Shown here: one piece after another, positions 16,384 to 21,241 of the stretch
Layout: each line of letters opens with the position of its first letter
Numbering within the stretch: the stretch's first letter is position 1
Assembly (NCBI GenBank): GCA_019634245.1
Contig: JAHQVR010000139.1
Coordinates: forward strand, 1-21,241
DNA length: 21,241 bases
Source: Gammaproteobacteria bacterium
GTDB taxonomy: Bacteria; Pseudomonadota; Gammaproteobacteria; Granulosicoccales; Granulosicoccaceae
Direction of reading: 5' to 3'
Made by a program: the position numbers and the translations under genes
Notes under the pieces: generated by a model
What the model was told of the DNA's origin: nothing
What the model saw: the letters and a program-made list of their open reading frames with translations, nothing else
Database searches by the model: none

Positions 16384-18429
16384 TCAATACCAATACCCTT
16401 TCAAAATGTGCCACCCGAGCAACAGCGGTATAGGCCAAAATAAGTAAATGTGAAGACGCAGTGACACTTGCTTTACTGCAACGGCCAACGCCGGCGCTTT
16501 GCGCGCGCCGATCGTCATGGCTAAGGTGGTGGCTATACCCACAACAATTAACCCAACAAAACACATCATCAGCGCAAAGTTCAATCCGTAACCCAATCGA
16601 AAACCGGTATGGACCAGTAATGAACACAGCGCTATAACGCTGAACACCAGATGGGCCACCCGCCAACCATCAAACCCACCGAAAGAATTAAGGCCTTTCA
16701 GACGTTTTCTAGGCGACAGAAAAAGCCCTATGGCCACTGCCCCTAAAATAGTAAAACCACTGATTTGTTTAAGAAGGCTATCTCGCCACAAACTATCCCA
16801 GTGCCAGCTCATCGCCAGCCCAAATAGCTCAGGCTTCTGCACAGATGAGACATACGCTACGGGCTGCGCAAATAAAAGGGTAAGAGACATCACTAATGCA
16901 ACAACGGCAAATGCCAATAGCTTCCTATAACCACCGATCAAATGCGTTCCTGGGTTACCCAACAGCGCAGCCAGTTGTGGTTTACATGAGCCACAGACCA
17001 TCCCTGCCCCACAGCTCTGGCCAATGGCATCAATAGTTTTGCTACCTGCAGCAACGGTCTGTTCGATATCAGCTTTCGAGATGTTGTTGCACTGACAAAT
17101 CACAGCTGTTGCAGGCCAGGCAGTTATTTCATTTGCAGATTGCTTAGACCATAAATCCCCTGTACGGCGAAATCTATATTTGTGCCATGGTTTAAGCCGT
17201 ACAGAATCGCTGATCGCACTTTGAACCCTCAAACTCTGATCCCATTCTCCAATGCCAATGGCACCGATAACTCGATCACGATCCAGTTGAATTTTTCGAT
17301 AAATGCCTTGGCCTTCATCACGGTAGGTAATGAATTGTTCATTCAACGGTTTAGGCTGATCTGGTGGAGGAGAAACACTAAACACATTCATCCCGACCAC
17401 TTTTAGTCTCGCAGCAGAGATAGAGCCAAAATACTCACCTGGATCACCGACAATATGATTGGCCGCCGTTGAAGCATGCTCAAAACCAGGCGCAACTAGG
17501 CCATAGATTTGCCCTTGGTGCTCTGCACATTCACCTATGGCGTAGATAGAGGGGTCGGATGTCCGCAGCTGGTTGTCTACCGTTATGCCACGACCAAAAT
17601 AGAGCCCAGCTTGTTTAGCAAGCTCAATATTTGGCCGAATCCCAGTGGCAATTATCACAGTGTCACAATCGACAATGGCGTCAGATGTCAATTGCACACC
17701 CGTGACACGCTCATCTCCTACAATCCGTTTAACTCCACTGCCAACCAGTGCTTCAAAACCCAATTCTTCAAGCGATTCTCGAATGATTTCGGCACCAGTA
17801 TCATCGAGCTGATTAAACATCAAACGATTGGAGTTCTCGATTACGGTGACTTTGGTGTTGTACTTCTGCATGCCTCGAGCAGACTCAAGACCCAATAAGC
17901 CACCACCGATAACGACGGTGTGTCTTGAACGAAACTGACGTGCAAACAACTGGGTGGCATCATCAATATTGCGAAGTTTGAACACACCGTCCAGACAAAT
18001 GCCTTCAATATCTGGAATGTGAGCACTGGACCCTGTGGCAAGTATCAGTTTTTCGTATTGAGTTCGTGTTCCTTCAGCATCGATGACAACTTTGTTTTGT
18101 CTATCAATCGATGTAACGCGAAGACCGTAGCGCTCTTCTAACACAGAACCGAATGGGCGTCGGTAACGACTCTCTATGCTCTCTCTATTAACATCCCCAA
18201 TTAACCAGGAAGATAATTTAACGCGGTCATAGGGTTTGTGATCTTCCTCACCATAAACAATCACAGGCACCGATCGATCTCGTTTGAGAATTTCTTCGAC
18301 CGCCCGCATTCCAACCGGGCCGTTACCCACAACGACCACCGGACTAGCTAATGTTTGCCTTTTCGACGAGCTGGTCGGTGCACCAACGGAAGCAACCAAA
18401 CTTATTTGCGACTCTGTCAATGTTGCCAA
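16384..18429 (-). CDS. FAD/NAD oxidoreductase with BFD [2Fe-2S] and diheme-b membrane domain
   Basis: A 681-residue fusion, probably cytoplasmic at its N-terminus. Residues 31-430 are a pyridine-nucleotide oxidoreductase like NirB or rubredoxin reductase, with a FAD loop G35-x-G37-x-x-G40, an NAD(P) loop G175-x-G177-x-x-G180 and the second FAD motif SIYAIGECAEH. Residues 444-484 form a BFD-type [2Fe-2S] domain (C445-x-C447, C479-x-x-C482, plus an extra C473). From about 498 on there are five membrane helices. His593 and His607 lie in the third and His660 and His674 in the fifth, two exact H-x13-H pairs as in NOX/ferric-reductase and cytochrome b diheme proteins. Translation must start at TTG 18429 or later, since an in-frame TAG lies 12 nt upstream; AGGGAT precedes it. 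It heads the redox operon and abuts the multiheme gene by 1 nt. Confidence 0.88.
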   Translation of the reverse strand: MATLTESQISLVASVGAPTSSSKRQTLASPVVVVGNGPVGMRAVEEILKRDRSVPVIVYGEEDHKPYDRVKLSSWLIGDVNRESIESRYRRPFGSVLEERYGLRVTSIDRQNKVVIDAEGTRTQYEKLILATGSSAHIPDIEGICLDGVFKLRNIDDATQLFARQFRSRHTVVIGGGLLGLESARGMQKYNTKVTVIENSNRLMFNQLDDTGAEIIRESLEELGFEALVGSGVKRIVGDERVTGVQLTSDAIVDCDTVIIATGIRPNIELAKQAGLYFGRGITVDNQLRTSDPSIYAIGECAEHQGQIYGLVAPGFEHASTAANHIVGDPGEYFGSISAARLKVVGMNVFSVSPPPDQPKPLNEQFITYRDEGQGIYRKIQLDRDRVIGAIGIGEWDQSLRVQSAISDSVRLKPWHKYRFRRTGDLWSKQSANEITAWPATAVICQCNNISKADIEQTVAAGSKTIDAIGQSCGAGMVCGSCKPQLAALLGNPGTHLIGGYRKLLAFAVVALVMSLTLLFAQPVAYVSSVQKPELFGLAMSWHWDSLWRDSLLKQISGFTILGAVAIGLFLSPRKRLKGLNSFGGFDGWRVAHLVFSVIALCSLLVHTGFRLGYGLNFALMMCFVGLIVVGIATTLAMTIGARKAPALAVAVKQVSLRLHIYLFWPIPLLLGWHILKGYWY

Positions 18430-18504
18430 CTGAAATCCCTACTTCGCGTATCCAACCAAAACATGCGTTGCAGGCTAACAAAGTAAAAAAAGTTCGCATT
18501 GCGT

Positions 18505-18518
18505 TTAATAATCATCAG
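18505..18518 (-). promoter_or_regulatory. Possible FNR/CRP-type box upstream of the redox operon
   Basis: On the minus strand the site reads CTGAT, GATT, ATTAA, matching the FNR consensus TTGAT-N4-ATCAA at 8 of 10 positions. It is about 76 nt upstream of the flavoprotein start. An FNR or NO-responsive (DNR/NNR) regulator would fit the gene content, but an 8 of 10 match can arise by chance. Confidence 0.35.
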
Positions 18519-18519
18519 G

Positions 18520-18544
18520 GTTATGCAAAAACTGTTACGCAAAA
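18520..18544. repeat. Tandem operator-like direct repeat
   Basis: GTTATGCAAAA (18520-18530) and GTTACGCAAAA (18534-18544) are near-identical 11-mers with a 14-nt period. They lie directly upstream of the FNR-like box, about 91-115 nt from the redox operon start. This may be a paired binding site for an activator. In the rest of the 508-nt region 18430-18937 I see only the hairpin at 18715 and no gene. Confidence 0.45.
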
Positions 18545-18714
18545 GCGATGCACAACTTGGAGTCACGGTTTGCGACAAGACATCGCACTCCATCGACTCG
18601 CACTAAATTCGAGCGTTGTTATCAAGCTAAGAAGTCTGATGGGTAACAGCTTCTCAAAAAGCCACATTCTCGACGCATCAGTACTTAACTAAGCCGGCAG
18701 TAATTCCATACTCT

Positions 18715-18734
18715 TGTGTGGCACTAGCCACACA
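18715..18734. promoter_or_regulatory. Palindromic operator or hairpin upstream of the CoA-transferase gene
   Basis: TGTGTGGC (18715-18722) and GCCACACA (18727-18734) are perfect inverted 8-bp arms around ACTA. It lies about 200 nt upstream of the CoA-transferase start, in a divergent region where no terminator is expected. That favours a repressor operator or a structured leader. Confidence 0.4.
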
Positions 18735-18937
18735 TCGAGATGATCGATACAACCCAGCTCCGTCCGACATAATCCGTGAGAATTCAACCAGCCCTACCTT
18801 ATTGACGGCATGCTTGATAGACTCTAATAAACAAGAATTTCAAACACTTAAAGGCACCCGAGTAGAGATGCCGGAGTCGCTGATTGTCGATTCAATATCG
18901 ATTGACCCAGTTCAATTAAAAATGAGAGGAAAAAACC

Positions 18938-20131
18938 ATGCCCTATGAGCCCGCTGCTTCTGTGCTCGAGAACGTACGTGTATTGGATATGACCCGCGTT
19001 CGATCAGGCCCCACAGCGGTGCGACAACTCGCCGATTGGGGCGCCGATGTCATTCGAATTGAACAGCCGGAAGCCTTAGAACCCGATGGAAGCCTAGGTG
19101 CCGCTCGGCACACAGCAGACTTTCAGAATCTGCAGCGCAACAAACGCAGCTTGACGTTAAACCTAAAATCAGAGGAAGGCTTAGCGCTGTTTCGTAAGCT
19201 AGCGGATACCGCTGATGTCATTGTTGAAAATTTTCGCCCTGACGTGAAGCAGCGGTTGGGCATTGACTACGAGGCGCTGTCCAAAACCAACGACCGGCTT
19301 ATCTACGCCAGCATCTCTGGTTTTGGGCAAACTGGCCCTTATGCGAAACGTCCTGGCTTCGATCAGGTTGCCCAGGGAATGGGTGGGCTCATGTCGATCA
19401 CTGGTGCGCCCGGTGAGGGCCCAATGCGAGTCGGTATACCGATCGCTGATTTGTGCGCTGGACACTTTTGCGCCCAAGGGATACTACTGGCGTTGTATGA
19501 GCGAGAACGCTCAGGAAAGGGACAGTGGCTGCACACCTCTCTGCTTCAGGCCATGATCGCCATGCTGGACTTTCAAGCCGCTCGCTGGACTGTCAACGGC
19601 GAAATACCCGTGCAAGCAGGGAATAATCACCCCACCAGTATTCCTACAGGAGTGTTTGAAACGGCGGATGGTTTTATCAACATCGCGGTGGCCGGCGAAG
19701 CCACCTGGGCACGCTTTTGCGAATCTTTGGATAAACAAGAATGGCAAGAGCATCCAGACTACAGCAGCAACAAACTCCGATCCGAGAACCGCCACCAACT
19801 AAACGAACTGATTACCCAGGTCACTAAAACTAAAACCAGTGAAGATTGGATAGCTGCCTTTGGTGCCGGTGGTGTTCCCTGCGGACCGATTTATACCATC
19901 GACAAAACGTTCGACGATCCGCAAGTAAAACACCTAAATATGACGTCCACGGTTAGTTCACCGGTTATGGGGGATATATCGCTCATTAATCAACCGGTGG
20001 TTCTGGACAGGACGCCAAGCAGTATAAAAGTCGCCCCACCTGAGAGAGGGAACGATACTGAAGACATACTAACTGAACTAGGAGTCAAGACAGAGGAGTT
20101 CAATAGAATGCGTGAAGCACACATTATTTAA
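18938..20131 (+). CDS. CaiB/BaiF family CoA-transferase
   Basis: A 397-residue class III CoA-transferase that moves CoA between acyl-CoA and a free carboxylic acid, as in Frc, CaiB and BaiF. Family landmarks are LENVRVLDMTRVRSGPTAVR, the glycine-rich FGQTGPYAKRPGFDQVAQGMGGLMS, and the catalytic aspartate D171 in GIPIADLCAGHF. Late motifs include GGVPCGPIYTIDKTFDDPQV. Length is normal. A good ribosome-binding site (GAGG, 10 nt before ATG) supports the start at 18938. It is followed by a short-chain dehydrogenase, and an enoyl-CoA hydratase lies next on the other strand, so catabolism of a carboxylic acid as its CoA ester is likely. Substrate unknown. Confidence 0.93.
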   Translation: MPYEPAASVLENVRVLDMTRVRSGPTAVRQLADWGADVIRIEQPEALEPDGSLGAARHTADFQNLQRNKRSLTLNLKSEEGLALFRKLADTADVIVENFRPDVKQRLGIDYEALSKTNDRLIYASISGFGQTGPYAKRPGFDQVAQGMGGLMSITGAPGEGPMRVGIPIADLCAGHFCAQGILLALYERERSGKGQWLHTSLLQAMIAMLDFQAARWTVNGEIPVQAGNNHPTSIPTGVFETADGFINIAVAGEATWARFCESLDKQEWQEHPDYSSNKLRSENRHQLNELITQVTKTKTSEDWIAAFGAGGVPCGPIYTIDKTFDDPQVKHLNMTSTVSSPVMGDISLINQPVVLDRTPSSIKVAPPERGNDTEDILTELGVKTEEFNRMREAHII

Positions 20132-20200
20132 GGCGCACGCTTGTACTATGCCTGCAATGAGTCTCTCATTCATGAACGTACTTGCAAACAGAATCTAACC

Positions 20201-20956
20201 ATGCCAACAATCTCAAAACAACTGCGCAAAACTGCTCTCATTACGGGATCGGGTCGCAACATCGGCCGCGCCATCGCCATTGAATTAGCTGTACGCGATT
20301 ACAATGTCATTCTAAACGGCTCCTCCGATCGAACCGCTTGCGAATCGGTCGCCCAAAAAGTTGAGGCGCTGGGTAGTAAAGCGTTGATCGCCATGGGAGA
20401 TGTGGGCAAACGACACGATGCTCAGATTGTTGCGGAAATGGGTATCAAAAAATTTGGCTGTATTGATGTTCTGGTGAACAACGCCGCCGTTCGACCCAGC
20501 TTTGATTTAGTTAATGGCAATGAAGAGGATTTTCTACGCATCATGGATGTGAATTTCTATGCGGCCTGGTGGCTGTCCCGCATCTGCCTTCCCGGAATGA
20601 TAGACAACGGGTGGGGCCGAATAATTAATTTTACCGGGATGAATGCGCAACAGGGCTATGTGGGAAAGTCAGCAGTCAGCGTGTCCAAACACGCGGCCTG
20701 GGGTCTGACTAAATCCATCGCAAAAGACTATGGCAAGTTCGGCATAACTGCGAATATTATCTCCCCAGGCACTATAGTGGGTGAAGTTGAGAACCCGGGC
20801 CTGACTAAAAATCTCGACAGCCTTGCACAACAAAATCCAGCGTCAAGACTCGGCGAACCGAACGACATTGCAAGCATGGTTGCTTATCTCGTGAGCGATC
20901 ATGCCAGTTTCGTCAATGGTCAGATGATGCAGGTAAACGGTGGCGTTGTCACCTGA
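20201..20956 (+). CDS. Short-chain dehydrogenase/reductase lacking the usual Ser and Tyr
   Basis: A 251-residue classical-length SDR. The cofactor loop is TGSGRNIGRAIA (about 15-26), followed by NNAAV (93-97) and N118 of the DVNFYA helix. The SPGTIVGE stretch and the C-terminal VNGGVVT are also typical. At the active site, K163 is present but the expected Tyr four residues before it is V159, and the expected Ser thirteen residues before that is G146 (NFTGMNAQQG). Two of three catalytic residues are therefore missing. The frame is open back to a TTG at 20141, but family alignment supports ATG 20201 as the start. It lies 69 nt after the CoA-transferase stop and is probably cotranscribed. Confidence 0.85.
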   Translation: MPTISKQLRKTALITGSGRNIGRAIAIELAVRDYNVILNGSSDRTACESVAQKVEALGSKALIAMGDVGKRHDAQIVAEMGIKKFGCIDVLVNNAAVRPSFDLVNGNEEDFLRIMDVNFYAAWWLSRICLPGMIDNGWGRIINFTGMNAQQGYVGKSAVSVSKHAAWGLTKSIAKDYGKFGITANIISPGTIVGEVENPGLTKNLDSLAQQNPASRLGEPNDIASMVAYLVSDHASFVNGQMMQVNGGVVT

Positions 20957-20983
20957 CAGGCTCCCACGCACTCACTATAAAAA

Positions 20984-21241
20984 CTATCGACCTTTAAATT
21001 CGGGTTTACGTTTTTCCATAAAAGCCTTACGTCCTTCAATGTAATCTTCCGAGGCAAAACACTCGGCTACCATCTCATCACAGCGAGAATAATCACGTGT
21101 GGTGGGATCACGATGCATAACCTGCGTGGAGATGAACTTCATAGCAGCAATCGTTAGCGGTGCATTGGCGGCAATATGGTCGGCCAATTCGTTGACGCGC
21201 GCAGTAAGCGTATCCTCATCCACCACTTCCTGAACCAGTCC
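20984..21241 (-). CDS. Enoyl-CoA hydratase/isomerase, C-terminal part (runs off window)
   Basis: The last 85 residues of a crotonase-family protein whose 5' part lies beyond the right edge. The frame enters at 21241 with GLVQEVVDEDTLTARVNELADHI, then APLTIAAMKFI and ends SEDYIEGRKAFMEKRKPEFKGR. This is the standard C-terminal helix set of enoyl-CoA hydratases, which contributes to trimer packing. The oxyanion-hole and catalytic residues are in the missing part. It converges on the SDR gene with a 27-nt gap. The GTG at 21226 is not a start. Confidence 0.92.
   Translation of the reverse strand, partial: GLVQEVVDEDTLTARVNELADHIAANAPLTIAAMKFISTQVMHRDPTTRDYSRCDEMVAECFASEDYIEGRKAFMEKRKPEFKGR

Noticed and set aside
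13380..18429. Calling the redox operon a nitrite reductase (NirB or NrfA)
   Set aside because: The flavoprotein lacks the siroheme/ferredoxin-like nitrite reductase half of NirB and the cytochrome lacks a CXXCK site, so neither name is supported.
18351..18692. 113-codon plus-strand frame in the divergent region
   Set aside because: It overlaps the flavoprotein 5' end antisense and its peptide is low-information; operator-like repeats explain the region better.
18718..18948. 76-codon open frame upstream of and overlapping the CoA-transferase start
   Set aside because: GTG start inside a palindrome, no ribosome-binding site, no recognisable protein features; likely chance.
20141..20200. TTG at 20141 as the start of the SDR gene
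   Set aside because: The extra 20 residues (YYACNESLIH...) do not resemble an SDR start; ATG 20201 places the cofactor loop at the normal distance.
1..21241. CRISPR arrays, tRNA genes, transposases, prophage genes
   Set aside because: No regularly spaced repeats, cloverleaf patterns or mobile-element proteins were seen in the window by eye.

Overview
The window looks like a stretch of chromosome from a Gram-negative gammaproteobacterium-like organism, possibly marine. This rests on the gene families: a HAMP/PAS methyl-accepting chemotaxis protein, multiheme c-type cytochromes, RpoN- and FliA-type promoters, and a CaiB/short-chain dehydrogenase/enoyl-CoA hydratase group. Base composition looks moderate. 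I cannot name a species. No tRNA, rRNA, CRISPR array, transposase or phage gene was seen. Layout from left to right. (1) 1-1270 is a scar: the middle of a minus-strand D-2-hydroxyacid dehydrogenase gene is joined at about position 270 to a plus-strand ABC transporter ATPase that has lost its first residues; each gene is cut inside its coding region. (2) 1283-3892 (-) is a chemoreceptor with a nitrate/nitrite-sensing (NIT) type periplasmic domain, behind a good match to a flagellar sigma-28 promoter. (3) 4128-9378 is a glycosyltransferase island: a minus-strand glycosyltransferase with an overlapping out-of-frame remnant of another one, then a divergent pair of plus-strand genes (an 884-residue multidomain GT2 and a GT4). 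Two sigma-54-type promoters face outward from the divergent intergenic region. Together with the sigma-28 promoter this suggests polysaccharide or flagellar glycosylation genes under flagellar-type control. (4) 9804-10778 (+) is a lone aldo/keto reductase. (5) 10927-13126 (-) is a polar amino acid ABC transporter operon with two permeases and a binding protein but no ATPase. (6) 13380-18429 (-) is a compact five-gene redox operon. In transcription order it encodes a FAD/NAD oxidoreductase with a BFD-type [2Fe-2S] domain fused to a five-helix membrane domain with two His-x13-His pairs; an 11-heme c-type cytochrome; a DUF3365-type monoheme protein; a class I monoheme cytochrome c; and a single-domain globin. 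(7) 18938-21241 holds a CaiB/BaiF CoA-transferase and a short-chain dehydrogenase on the plus strand, then the 3' end of an enoyl-CoA hydratase on the minus strand running off the window. The redox operon is the most interesting item. Its first protein has the heme-b ligand pattern of the NADPH-oxidase/ferric-reductase membrane domain, but fused behind a NirB/rubredoxin-reductase-like flavoprotein with a BFD domain. Next to a periplasmic multiheme cytochrome this reads as a wire across the inner membrane between NAD(P)H and periplasmic hemes. The globin and the nearby NIT-domain receptor make nitrogen-oxide chemistry a plausible but unproven setting.
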